Assembly (NCBI GenBank): GCA_030265885.1
Contig: JAJDGX010000012.1
Span: 1 to 36,563 of the forward strand
Source: Ruminococcaceae bacterium OttesenSCG-928-L11
Lineage (GTDB): Bacteria > Bacillota > Clostridia > Oscillospirales > Ruminococcaceae
Direction of reading: 5' to 3'
DNA: 36,563 nt
This document shows positions 26,570 through 34,501 of the stretch, in pieces. How positions within the stretch are numbered: position 1 is the stretch's first letter; every line of letters begins with the position of its first letter. The position numbers were made by a program, and so were the translations under genes. The notes beneath the pieces were generated by a model. That model had not been told where the DNA came from, did no database searches, and saw only the letters and a list, made by a program, of their open reading frames with translations.

Positions 26570-27979
26570 TTATAGCTGGATTTTCATCCAACGGCCGGAG
26601 GAAAAGCGGATATAGGTCAGCAGCAGCCGCAAATATTGATCCAGCAGGAACGAAATCCACGCCCCAATCAGGCCAAAGCCCAGGGGATATGCCATCAGAT
26701 AGGCCACGCCGGGCCGCAGAATCATAATGCATATCAGGGACACAACGGCTGTGTATTTCGTATCCCCCGCACCGCGCAGGCTGCCCATGATGATCATCTG
26801 GCTGGCCTGCCCAAACAGAATGACGCCCGCAATCACCATAATCGTGCTGCCCACACTGATAATCTCGTCATCCTTGGTGAACAGCGTCAGCATCTGCCGC
26901 CCAAACAGCGTCAGCACCAAAAACAGAATCGACGACGTGATTAGGGACATCCGCTGGCAGACCTTGCCATACACAATGGAAAGATCCGGCCGCTTCGCCC
27001 CCAGATTCTGCCCCACCAGAGACGACGACGCAATGCCAAATCCCTCACCAAAGCAGAAGGACAGATTCATAATATTCATGACAATCTGATGGGCCGCGAA
27101 CAGGGTGGTGCCCAGCCCCGCAATGATTTTCGCATAGGTAAAGAAGCCTACCCGCATGCAGATCTGCTCCAGAAACGACCCGGATGCCACCTTGTACATG
27201 GCGCCCAGGGTGCGTTTGTCAAAGCGCCAGCCCTCCCGGGACCAAACATTGAGATACGCGCCCCGGTGCAGCACCGATGCCACCGCCACACCCAGACCCA
27301 CTACCCAGCCGATGACGGTCGCCCAGGCTGCCCCTGACACCCCAAGGGCGGGAAAGCCCAGCTTGCCGCCAATGAGAAAATAGTTAAACACCAGGTTGAC
27401 GATGTTGGAGCAGAGATTGATGTTCATGGAGGCGCGGGTGTTGCCTATCCCCCGCTGTGCCGCGCTGATGGTCAGCGACAGGCAGTTGATGGGAATGCCT
27501 ATCAGCAGAATGCGGAAGTAATCCGTGGCAAGGCCGATGGTGTCGTCCTGGGCGCCGGAAAACCACAAAAACCGCTCCGCAAAGGGATAGAACAGCGCCG
27601 ATATCACCAGGGACAGGCCAAAGCACAATATCAGCCCCTGCTTGAGACAGGAAACGGCGCCATCCGGATCCCGCTCCCCCTTTCGGCGGGCCGCAATGGA
27701 GGTTATCGCCACGTTCATGGAGGATACCAGGCTCATTACAATAAAGCGGGGCTGCGTACACAGCCCCACCGCCGCAATTGCGGCGTCGCCCACCGAGCTG
27801 ACCATTATCGTATCGGCCATGGAGATGAGCGATATTAAAAAAGTTTCCAAAATAGAAGCCCACGCCACGCCAAGCGCGGTGGTGTAGGCCTCCCTGGTTG
27901 AGGGGATCTCCCCTCGTTGCAGTTCCTTGCGCACCATAAACTCCGGCGCGTATATCTTGCGCAGTATGTGGGCAGCCAT
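26570..27979 (-). CDS. MATE family efflux transporter
   Basis: Multidrug/toxic compound extrusion protein exchanging cations for drugs or metabolites across the inner membrane. About 12 hydrophobic helices in two similar halves, with MATE signatures such as LISLISMADTIMVSSVGDAAIAAVGL near the start and GMGSLRGAGDTKYTAVV-like sequence near the end (IIMGSLRGAGDTKY). From ATG 27979 it has 469 residues, a normal length; AAAGAGGG eight bases upstream supports this start. The frame remains open to GTG 28105, which would add 42 hydrophilic residues of less typical codon use. Substrate unknown. It is transcribed from its own promoter about 200 bases upstream, after the HD-GYP gene. Confidence 0.9.
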   Translation of the reverse strand: MAAHILRKIYAPEFMVRKELQRGEIPSTREAYTTALGVAWASILETFLISLISMADTIMVSSVGDAAIAAVGLCTQPRFIVMSLVSSMNVAITSIAARRKGERDPDGAVSCLKQGLILCFGLSLVISALFYPFAERFLWFSGAQDDTIGLATDYFRILLIGIPINCLSLTISAAQRGIGNTRASMNINLCSNIVNLVFNYFLIGGKLGFPALGVSGAAWATVIGWVVGLGVAVASVLHRGAYLNVWSREGWRFDKRTLGAMYKVASGSFLEQICMRVGFFTYAKIIAGLGTTLFAAHQIVMNIMNLSFCFGEGFGIASSSLVGQNLGAKRPDLSIVYGKVCQRMSLITSSILFLVLTLFGRQMLTLFTKDDEIISVGSTIMVIAGVILFGQASQMIIMGSLRGAGDTKYTAVVSLICIMILRPGVAYLMAYPLGFGLIGAWISFLLDQYLRLLLTYIRFSSGRWMKIQL

Positions 27980-28052
27980 CCCATCAATCCCTCTTTCTAC
28001 AATTTCATTTTGCAGCTTCGGCATTGAACTTGGCAAATGCCCCTGTGCAGGT

Positions 28053-28157
28053 TCATTTGCCGACGCGTTTGAGGTTTCGCTTTTCCCATCCATATGCTCC
28101 GGCACACAGTCGTTGTCGGGCGGAAAGTGTCGGTTGTATCCCCGTTCGGTTATACAT
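28053..28157 (-). other. Possible 34-codon upstream ORF in the MATE leader
   Basis: ATG at 28157 (AGGAAAA just before it) runs to TGA at 28053 within the roughly 195-base leader, in a different frame from MATE. The product would be basic and has no recognisable family. It may be chance, or a regulatory leader peptide. Confidence 0.25.
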
Positions 28158-28180
28158 TTTTCCTGTTTGCTTCAATGTTC

Positions 28181-28209
28181 ATTGTATCGCCTCCCCTCTC
28201 ACAATACAA
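28181..28209 (-). promoter_or_regulatory. Promoter of the MATE gene
   Basis: TTGTAT (28204-28209), a 17-base spacer and TACAAT (28181-28186) on the minus strand. It gives a predicted leader of about 195 bases before ATG 27979. Confidence 0.6.
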
Positions 28210-28332
28210 GTCGACCGGCGGGGATTGCCAGATTTTTTGTGATTTCCCACATGATACCGGGGAGGAATTCAGGGATTTTGTGGATAATCCCAAGCGGTTT
28301 CCCAGTAAATTGCCATTCCCTTTTCCCACAAC

Positions 28333-28366
28333 AAAGGACAGGGCATGTCGCCCTGTCCTTTGCATT
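28333..28366. terminator. Terminator after the HD-GYP gene
   Basis: Arms AAAGGACAGGGC (28333-28344) and GCCCTGTCCTTT (28350-28361), perfect over twelve bases with a five-base loop. It lies 16 bases past the HD-GYP stop. The better T run (CATTTTTT) is on the plus side, the weaker TTTGTT on the minus side. Confidence 0.75.
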
Positions 28367-28376
28367 TTTTATCCTT

Positions 28377-29456
28377 TTACAGCTCAATGATATGGGAAAT
28401 CTCCGCCTCGGCGAAGATGCCGCTCTGTGTCAGATCCACGTTCAGGGGTGTCCGGGACAGCCCCTTCAACAGTCGCAGCTTGGGCCTGTCTGTAAACCCG
28501 GGGGTGTTCTCCGTCACAATGCAACGGGCGCCGGAGGCCATCTCCACGCAGATGCCGGACGGATAGCTTGCCACCACATTTCGCAGCGCAGCCACCACCT
28601 TGGGGTCAAACTTGGTGCCGGAGTTGATGTTGATGTAGTCCATGGCCGTTGCCGGGAACATGGGCTGGCGGAACGGCCGCCGGGAGGTCAGCGCGTCGTA
28701 TACATCCGTAATGGCGATGATGCGGCCGAATATGGAGATGCGATCCTTTTTCAGTCCGTTAGGGTAGCCGGAGCCATCGTAATACTCGTGGTGCTGCAGC
28801 GCGCCCATGCAGCCCTCGATGGAAATATCGAAATGATTGCGCAAATACTCAAAGCCCAGATCCGTGTGCTTTTTGATCTCCTCAAACTCCTCCGGAGACA
28901 GCTTGCCCGGCTTGTTGAGTATGGCCTTGGGCACAAAGATATTGCCCAGGTCATACAGCATCGACGACAGCCCCAGCTCGTACAGCTGGGTGCCGGAAAG
29001 CCCCATCTCAATGCCCACCAGCAGCGACAAAATCACCACATTGGCCGAGTGATAGTAGACATAGTCCTCGTAGGGCTTGGCGTCCACATAATCCAGCATC
29101 CGCTTGGGGTTGGCGATGATTTCCTCCATAACCGGCATGATAAGCTTATCCTGGCTCACCTTCGTCATGCGGATGTTGCTGCGCTCAAAATACCCGCTTT
29201 CCGCCTGCTGCTGCAGCTCCCGGGCGGAGCGGATCAGCTGGATGCGGGTATCGGTCTTGACTATATCGCTGGGGGCAATGTCCTCAAAGCGGGGATCCCG
29301 GATATAGACACCGCCATATCCCAAATCGTTGATTTTGCGGATGTGGTGCTCCTCCAGCTGCATTCCATCGCTCAGCATCGTGCCAAAGTTCTGGTTCAGC
29401 AGCGTCTGCCCCAGAATCATGCCGTCCTTTAAATGGGATACCGTCACATACCTCAT
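28377..29456 (-). CDS. HD-GYP domain protein, altered HD motif
   Basis: 359 residues from ATG 29456 (GAGGT ten bases upstream; the frame extends to 29519). An N-terminal region of about 120 residues like those preceding many clostridial HD-GYP domains is followed by the HD-GYP fold. Most metal-site residues are present: His in YYHSANVVIL, His in IKKHTDLGFEYL, HHEYYDGSGYP, and Asp in DVYDALTSRRPFR. The name-giving HD pair is replaced: canonical LLHDIGK reads MLYDLGN, with Tyr at residue 168. Active members cut cyclic di-GMP to pGpG or GMP, so activity here may be lost or changed. No membrane segments; cytoplasmic. It has its own strong promoter. Confidence 0.9.
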   Translation of the reverse strand: MRYVTVSHLKDGMILGQTLLNQNFGTMLSDGMQLEEHHIRKINDLGYGGVYIRDPRFEDIAPSDIVKTDTRIQLIRSARELQQQAESGYFERSNIRMTKVSQDKLIMPVMEEIIANPKRMLDYVDAKPYEDYVYYHSANVVILSLLVGIEMGLSGTQLYELGLSSMLYDLGNIFVPKAILNKPGKLSPEEFEEIKKHTDLGFEYLRNHFDISIEGCMGALQHHEYYDGSGYPNGLKKDRISIFGRIIAITDVYDALTSRRPFRQPMFPATAMDYININSGTKFDPKVVAALRNVVASYPSGICVEMASGARCIVTENTPGFTDRPKLRLLKGLSRTPLNVDLTQSGIFAEAEISHIIEL

Positions 29457-29570
29457 ATTACCATTTACCTCATACTTTTTAGGAGATACCGTACCACACC
29501 GGGTGACCGTCAAAGCCACCCAAGGCCCGGGGGGAATCCGGTTCGCGCCCCGTTTCCTGCGCCTGCTTAC

Positions 29571-29599
29571 ATTCTATAGCAGCGCCGCACATTTGTCAA
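29571..29599 (-). promoter_or_regulatory. Promoter of the HD-GYP gene
   Basis: TTGACA (29594-29599), a 17-base spacer and TAGAAT (29571-29576) on the minus strand. The roughly 105-base leader that follows can fold a GGGTG/CACCC hairpin. I did not recognise a cyclic di-GMP riboswitch in it. Confidence 0.75.
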
Positions 29600-29754
29600 T
29601 TCCGGGCGGACAGGTTCCGCCAAAACTCTTTTCCCATTTCACCTGCCCCCAATCACAACTTTCCCCTTCCGGGAATACCATGAATCAGGCGCGTTTTGCG
29701 CGTTTTCTTTCATCCCCGCATCATTTTTCACCATTATTCAGAGGAGGACTGCAC

Positions 29755-30051
29755 ATGAAACCCGATGAAAATGCCCTGCACTTTTTCCTGGGCTCCAATA
29801 CACCCCAAGGCTTTGTGTCCCGCTTTGACCAGCTGGCGGATGCAGACGACGGCTGGCGCTGCTTTGTCATCAAGGGCGGCCCGGGAACCGGAAAATCCAC
29901 CATGCTAAAGCGGATTGCCGCCCATCTCACCCAAAAGGGACACCCCGTGGAATACATCCACTGCACATCCGATGTAAACAGCCTGGACGGCGTCATCTGC
30001 CCGTCCCTGAAACTCAGCTTTGCTGATGGCACACCGCCCCACGGGAAGTGA
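29755..30051 (+). pseudogene. N-terminal fragment of a P-loop ATPase (PRK06851-like)
   Basis: 98 residues from ATG 29755, with a strong AGAGGAGGA site upstream. Walker A is GGPGTGKST at residues 41-49. The sequence follows the roughly 370-residue ATP-binding family PRK06851 of Clostridia and related spore-formers: opening FFLGSNTPQGFVSRFDQL, then VEYIHCTSDVNSLDGVICP and FADGTPPH. In that family DGTxPH continues into a VVDP-type stretch; here it reads GK and stops. The Walker B and the whole second half are missing and not found elsewhere in the window. The break near 30045 is followed directly by a recombinase gene, so it probably marks an integration point. Family recall is from memory. Confidence 0.75.
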
Positions 30052-30126
30052 CGCAAATCAATAAAGCATGCATCCGCGAATATCGCCGCCTGTCCTCCCC
30101 ATACATATGGAACAGGGAATGACGGA

Positions 30127-30273
30127 ATGGACAACACCCAATGGATCGTAACCGACCGCTACGCATCGGACACTGACACCCAGCGAGCGGAAAATCTGCG
30201 GCTTGCCGTGGAGCAGTATCTGCGGATTATCCTCAGGGAAGAGCCACCTGCAGGGGAGGTGTCGCCGGAATGA
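30127..30273 (+). CDS. 48-residue hypothetical protein coupled to the recombinase
   Basis: ATG 30127 to TGA 30273, whose stop overlaps the recombinase start codon (ATGA at 30270-30273). AGGGAATGACGG precedes it. The product is acidic, with ITDRY-like VTDRYASDTDTQRAENLRL and a short helix EQYLRIIL. I do not recognise a family. The stop/start overlap and equal orientation suggest translational coupling with the recombinase, as small accessory or control proteins often are in clostridial elements. Confidence 0.5.
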   Translation: MDNTQWIVTDRYASDTDTQRAENLRLAVEQYLRIILREEPPAGEVSPE

Positions 30274-31841
30274 CCTGTGCCATCTATTGCCGCCTGAGCA
30301 AGGAGGACATGGCCCTGGGCCTCCGGCAGGAAAGCGAGAGCATTCAAAACCAGAAAAATCTGCTGGTGCACCACGCCGTGCAGCAGCAGTGGGAAATTTA
30401 CGGCATCTACTGTGACGACGACTGCAGCGGCGCCGACCGGGAGCGCCCCCAATGGGGCGCCATGCTCCGGGATGCCCAGGCGGGCCGCTTTCAAATTGTA
30501 CTCTGCAAAACCCAATCCCGCTTTACCCGGGATATGGAAATGGTGGAAAAATACATCCACGGCCTGTTTCCCCTGTGGGGAATCCGCTTTGTCGCCCTGC
30601 TGGACAATGTGGACACCAGCATAAAGGGCAACAAAAAGGCCCGCCAGATAAACGGCCTCGTCAACGAGTGGTATCTGGAGGATCTGTCGGAAAACGTGCG
30701 GGCTGTTCTGGATCAAAAGCGCCGGGCCGGCAAGTTCATCGGCAGCTTTCCCACCTATGGCTACACAAAGGATCCCCTTGACCGCAATCACCTGCTGGTT
30801 GACGAGGACGCCGCCGGGATTGTCCGGCGCATTTACACCGCCTATCTCGGCGGCGCCGGCACACAGCGCATCGCTGACCGGCTCAACCGGGAGGGCATCC
30901 CCACCCCCAGCCGGTACAAGCAGGCCAAGGGCCGAAACTGCGCCAACGGCGGCGCGGGACAGTCCCCGGGCCTCTGGAACCACACCACGGTGTCCCGGAT
31001 ATTGCGCAACGAAATGTACACCGGCGTCATGGTGCAGGGCACAAAGCGGAAGGCCGGCTACAAATCCAAAAAGCTGCTGAGCCTTCCGGCGGAGCAGTGG
31101 TATCGGGTGGAGGGCACCCACCGGGCCATCATCGACCGCGACACCTTCGATGCGGTGCAGCGGCGCATGGACGCCCACACCCGGACAGACGGCTCCGGGC
31201 AGGTTCACCTTCTGGCCGGCAAGGTGCGCTGCGCCGACTGCGGCGGCACCATGCGCCGGCTGACCCATACCTATAAGGGCGTTCCCAAGTCCTACCTGCA
31301 GTGCGGGCTGTACTCCACCACCCGAAAAGCCCCCCAGTGCACCGGCCACACCATCCGCCTGGATCGACTCACCCCAATCATCGAGGAGCGCATCCGCGTC
31401 CTTCTCGCCTCCCTTGACGAGGCGGCGCTGGATGGAAGCGTGCTTCTGCCGGAGGGCGACGTCGACCGTCCCGCAGAGCGGCTTCGCAGAGAGGTCGAGG
31501 CCCAGCGGCGGCAGGAGGCAAGGCTGCGGGAGGGCATGAAAACCCTCTATCTGGACAAGGCGGAGGGCCTCATCGACAGGGACTATTTTGCCCGCATGAA
31601 CGCCGTGCTGGCCGCCGACCTGGAGGAAACAGCCCGGCGCATCGCCTCTCTGGAGGCGCAGAGCCGGGAGCTGGCAGCCCGCGCCGAGTCCGCTCCCGCT
31701 CCCCGGGAGCAGATTGCCGCGCTTCTGACAGGACGGCCCGTCAGCCGCACTCTCATCGATTTGCTGATTGATCGCATCACCATCGGGGAGAAGAGCGGCG
31801 CCCCCGCCCGTCAGTCCATCACCATCCACTGGAAAATATAA
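30270..31841 (+). CDS. Large serine recombinase
   Basis: 523 residues. The resolvase-type catalytic domain (about 1-145) opens CAIYCRLSKED, with catalytic Ser10, and carries the active-site arginine region TQSRFTRD. A Recombinase domain follows (about 160-270, including YGYTKDP and the DNA-contacting RILRNEMYTGVMVQG). A zinc ribbon begins CADCGGTM at about residue 320 and ends with Cys in LQCGLY and APQCTGH. A coiled-coil region (about 380-470) would mediate synapsis. It catalyses site-specific DNA insertion, excision or inversion. It lies about 220 bases from the broken ATPase gene, the usual place for an element's own recombinase. No phage structural or conjugation genes are nearby. It looks intact. 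Confidence 0.93.
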   Translation: MTCAIYCRLSKEDMALGLRQESESIQNQKNLLVHHAVQQQWEIYGIYCDDDCSGADRERPQWGAMLRDAQAGRFQIVLCKTQSRFTRDMEMVEKYIHGLFPLWGIRFVALLDNVDTSIKGNKKARQINGLVNEWYLEDLSENVRAVLDQKRRAGKFIGSFPTYGYTKDPLDRNHLLVDEDAAGIVRRIYTAYLGGAGTQRIADRLNREGIPTPSRYKQAKGRNCANGGAGQSPGLWNHTTVSRILRNEMYTGVMVQGTKRKAGYKSKKLLSLPAEQWYRVEGTHRAIIDRDTFDAVQRRMDAHTRTDGSGQVHLLAGKVRCADCGGTMRRLTHTYKGVPKSYLQCGLYSTTRKAPQCTGHTIRLDRLTPIIEERIRVLLASLDEAALDGSVLLPEGDVDRPAERLRREVEAQRRQEARLREGMKTLYLDKAEGLIDRDYFARMNAVLAADLEETARRIASLEAQSRELAARAESAPAPREQIAALLTGRPVSRTLIDLLIDRITIGEKSGAPARQSITIHWKI

Positions 31842-31880
31842 AGGGTGCCCGACAATGTCGAAATTTTCCAGCCTCCTACA

Positions 31881-31909
31881 TTGGCTATCCGGCCGGATTC
31901 TGGTATAAT
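31881..31909 (+). promoter_or_regulatory. Promoter of the kinase/regulator operon
   Basis: TTGGCT (31881-31886), a 17-base spacer and TATAAT (31904-31909) preceded by TG, forming an extended -10. It is 50 bases before the kinase ATG, so this operon is independent of the recombinase transcript. Confidence 0.7.
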
Positions 31910-31959
31910 TGGAGCGATACACATGCCAACCCGGCAGACGCCGACACAAGGAGCCTTTC

Positions 31960-33252
31960 ATGAAACGACTTTTCGCCCCCATTGCCGATATGTACCTGAA
32001 CAAGCAGCTGGATTTCCGCGTGCGGCTGTTTAACGTGCTGGCAACTGCCGGAACCCTTGTCAGCCTGATCTCCGCCATCGCCTCCCTGTCCATCGGCGAG
32101 CACCCCGCAACCGCCGGCATCTACTTGGCCTATGCCCTGCTATCGGCGGGACTGCTCCGGTACGCCGCCAAAAGCGGCCGCTACCAGCTTTGCTACATCG
32201 TGACCATCGGGGCCATTTTTCTGGTCGGCTTTCCCCTGTTTTTTGTCAATGCCGGGGGCTATTACGGTGCCATGCCCTACTTTTTTGTGTTTGCGGTTGT
32301 GTTCACCGTCTTTATGCTCAACGGCGTCCCCGCCCTGCTGATGGCCCTGCTGGAACTGGTGGTGTACATCGGCCTGTGCGTGTACGCCTATTTCCACCTT
32401 CCCCCTGCCCCCCGCTATCTGGAGCCCACCAGCATGCTGTTTGAGGCAATATTCGGGTTTACGGTGGTTGGGCTGGCTCTGGGCATCACCATGTTTTTTC
32501 AAATCCGCCTGTACAACGATCAGCAAAAGCGGCTGGATCAGCAAAACCGGGAGCTTTCCGAAATCAACCGGATGAAAACCGAATTTTTTGCCAGTGTCTC
32601 CCACGAAATGAAAACCCCTCTCACCGTCATCTCCGTGCATGTGCAGCGGGCCGACGCCTATATGCAGCTGGGTCGGGAGGGGGACGCCGAAAAGGTGCGG
32701 GAATCCCACGCGCTGGCCCAGGATGAGATCATGCGGCTTTCCCGTCTGGTGGACAATGCGCTGCGGCTCTCCTCGTTCCAGGAGCTGGGCCGGCAAAATG
32801 ACCGGCTGGATATGCGGGACATTCTCTCCACCACATCGGAGGCATACCGCGTACTGCTGGAGCGAAAAAACAACACCCTGTCCCTGCAGCTGCCGGATGA
32901 CATGCCGACTGTAGCAGGCAGTGCCGATGCGCTGGTACAGCTGTTATCCAATCTGCTGGCCAATGCCAATGCCCACACCCGGGACGGTCAGATAGCGGTG
33001 CGCACCGCCTGCCGCGACGACATGCTGGCCATCACCGTCGCCGATACCGGAGACGGCATTCAGCCGGAGCTGCTCGACCATGTGTTTGAGCGGGGCGTGT
33101 CCGGCAGCGGCGGCAGCGGCCTGGGTCTTGCCATTTGCAAACAAATCGCCGAAACCCACGGCGGGGCCATCTCCCTGCAAAGCGAGCCCGGCAAGGGCAC
33201 CGCCGCAACCGTCACACTGCCTGTTTGCCGGGAGGTGCCCGCCCATGCCTAA
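31960..33252 (+). CDS. Membrane sensor histidine kinase
   Basis: 430 residues from ATG 31960 (AAGGAGCC upstream; the frame opens at 31909). About six transmembrane helices fill the first 190 residues with little extracellular sequence, so it probably senses a membrane or intracellular signal. A short coiled coil (DQQKRLDQQNRELSEINRMK) leads to the HisKA domain, FFASVSHEMKTPL, with phosphoacceptor His215. HATPase boxes follow: LLSNLLANANAHTRDG, VADTGDGI, FERGVSGSGGSGLGLAICK. The response regulator gene overlaps its last codons by eight bases, so they form a pair. The signal is unknown. Confidence 0.9.
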   Translation: MKRLFAPIADMYLNKQLDFRVRLFNVLATAGTLVSLISAIASLSIGEHPATAGIYLAYALLSAGLLRYAAKSGRYQLCYIVTIGAIFLVGFPLFFVNAGGYYGAMPYFFVFAVVFTVFMLNGVPALLMALLELVVYIGLCVYAYFHLPPAPRYLEPTSMLFEAIFGFTVVGLALGITMFFQIRLYNDQQKRLDQQNRELSEINRMKTEFFASVSHEMKTPLTVISVHVQRADAYMQLGREGDAEKVRESHALAQDEIMRLSRLVDNALRLSSFQELGRQNDRLDMRDILSTTSEAYRVLLERKNNTLSLQLPDDMPTVAGSADALVQLLSNLLANANAHTRDGQIAVRTACRDDMLAITVADTGDGIQPELLDHVFERGVSGSGGSGLGLAICKQIAETHGGAISLQSEPGKGTAATVTLPVCREVPAHA

Positions 33253-33916
33253 CGCAGCCATTCTTTTGGTGGAGGACAACCCCCGCATTCAGCTTGCCAA
33301 CAAGGATATTCTGGAGCTGATGGGGTATGAGGTCGCCATCGTCATGAGCCTTGCCGAGGCCCGGGCCCACATGGCCGTAAAAATGCCCGACGCCATCGTA
33401 CTGGACATTATGCTGCCCGACGGCAACGGCCTCGACTTTCTGGCCGAGCTGCGGCGAACCTCGGATCTGCCGGTGCTGCTGCTCACCGCCCTTGCCTCCA
33501 CCGACGACACCGTCAACGGCCTTGCCCGCGGTGCCGACGACTACCTGGCCAAGCCCTACGACTACAAGGTGCTGGCCGCCCGGGTAGAGGCCCTGCTGCG
33601 CCGCGCAAACACCATGCCCCAAATGCTGCACAAGGGCGTGCTCACCTTCAACGTTCTCTCGGGACAGGCCTTCCTGCGGGGAGAGGACATGCTGCTGACC
33701 CAGAAGGAATTTTCCTGTCTGCTGCTGCTGGCGCAAAATGAAAACCGCTCCCTGTCGGCGGAGTACCTGTACGAAACCGTGTGGCGGCAGCCCATCGTCG
33801 GCGATACCCAGGCGGTGCGGTCGGCTGTTATGCGGCTGCGGGGCAAGCTGGACGGCAGCGGCTACGCCATTGTTCGGCAGCGGGGCATGGGCTACGTCTT
33901 TCAGCGGGAGATATAG
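33245..33916 (+). CDS. OmpR-type response regulator
   Basis: 223 residues from ATG 33245; GGGAGGTG at about 33230 is the ribosome site and the start overlaps the kinase stop by eight bases. The receiver domain has acidic EDN near the N-terminus, phosphoacceptor Asp54 in VLDIMLPDGNG, and the conserved Lys in YLAKPYDYKVLAARVEALLRR. The C-terminal winged helix has LTQKEFSCLLLLAQNENRSLSAEYLYETVW and ends GYAIVRQRGMGYVFQREI. It is the partner of the upstream kinase. Targets are unknown; efflux or envelope stress genes are common for this arrangement. Confidence 0.93.
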   Translation: MPNAAILLVEDNPRIQLANKDILELMGYEVAIVMSLAEARAHMAVKMPDAIVLDIMLPDGNGLDFLAELRRTSDLPVLLLTALASTDDTVNGLARGADDYLAKPYDYKVLAARVEALLRRANTMPQMLHKGVLTFNVLSGQAFLRGEDMLLTQKEFSCLLLLAQNENRSLSAEYLYETVWRQPIVGDTQAVRSAVMRLRGKLDGSGYAIVRQRGMGYVFQREI

Positions 33917-34035
33917 CCAGCATACTGCACAATCCACGCAGGGCATCCTTGTGCAAAAAATAGATTCTCTGTGGCAATTCTGCACACTTTCCCCTTTTGC
34001 ATCAAAAAAGTGCTATACTGGTCGGACTGACACAT

Positions 34036-34056
34036 GAGCGCCCACATGGGGCGCTC
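34036..34056 (+). terminator. Hairpin after the response regulator
   Basis: GAGCGCCC (34036-34043) pairs with GGGCGCTC (34049-34056). It is followed by TTCGCATTTT, a weak T tract. It could terminate the kinase/regulator transcript or sit in the leader of the next gene. Confidence 0.45.
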
Positions 34057-34136
34057 TTCGCATTTTCCGCCCCCGATGGAGCCGGTTCCACATTACACAG
34101 CCCAACGCGTGCCCGCATCGGGATGGGAGGACAGGC

Positions 34137-34397
34137 ATGGATCATCCAAATCTGCGCATTACCCGGGTAGACAGCATCGACGACGATGCCCTGGACATCG
34201 CCTTTAACAACGGCAATATCATTCTGCTGCAAACGGCGCTGATACTGGCGTTGCCGGGCTTTGAGAATCTGGCGGAGGACGACCGCATTCTTTACCCGCG
34301 CACCGACGGCCTCGGCATTTACTGGCGGGAGGGGCCGCGCCTTGGCATCCCCGAGATTTTCGACCTGATGGGCCGGCACCCCCAGGCAGACAAGTAA
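34137..34397 (+). CDS. DUF2442-like protein
   Basis: 86 residues from ATG 34137 with TGGGAGG six bases upstream. The pattern (LRITRVDSIDDDALDIAFNNGNIILLQ, then FENLAEDD and the end GLGIYWREGPRLGIPEIFDL) matches DUF2442-type small proteins, many of which accompany toxin-antitoxin or NadS-like modules. No partner toxin is seen beside it. Function unknown; cytoplasmic. It ends before a perfect 18-base-arm terminator. Confidence 0.7.
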   Translation: MDHPNLRITRVDSIDDDALDIAFNNGNIILLQTALILALPGFENLAEDDRILYPRTDGLGIYWREGPRLGIPEIFDLMGRHPQADK

Positions 34398-34447
34398 CAC
34401 CGATCCTCACAGGAAGGGAACCTCTCCATCCCCTCCTATCTTATGAA

Positions 34448-34491
34448 GCAAACAGGCGCAACCCGCGATTTGTCGGGTTGCGCCTGTTTGC
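34448..34491. terminator. Bidirectional terminator with 18-base perfect arms
   Basis: The arm at 34448-34465 (from GCAAACAGG to AACCCG) is fully complementary to 34474-34491, with an eight-base loop. It lies between the convergent DUF2442-like and FAD dehydrogenase genes. Confidence 0.9.
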
Positions 34492-34501
34492 TCAAGGGCT
34501 C

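Noticed and set aside
28150-28182. Ten-codon leader peptide with a strong GGGGAGG site
   Set aside because: The supposed ribosome site lies within the 17-base spacer of a good promoter, so it is unlikely to be transcribed.
28150-28365. 71-residue minus-strand ORF between HD-GYP and MATE genes
   Set aside because: It spans a terminator and a promoter and has no ribosome site or recognisable protein sequence.
29457-29565. Riboswitch in the HD-GYP leader
   Set aside because: A hairpin is present, but I could not match any known c-di-GMP class.
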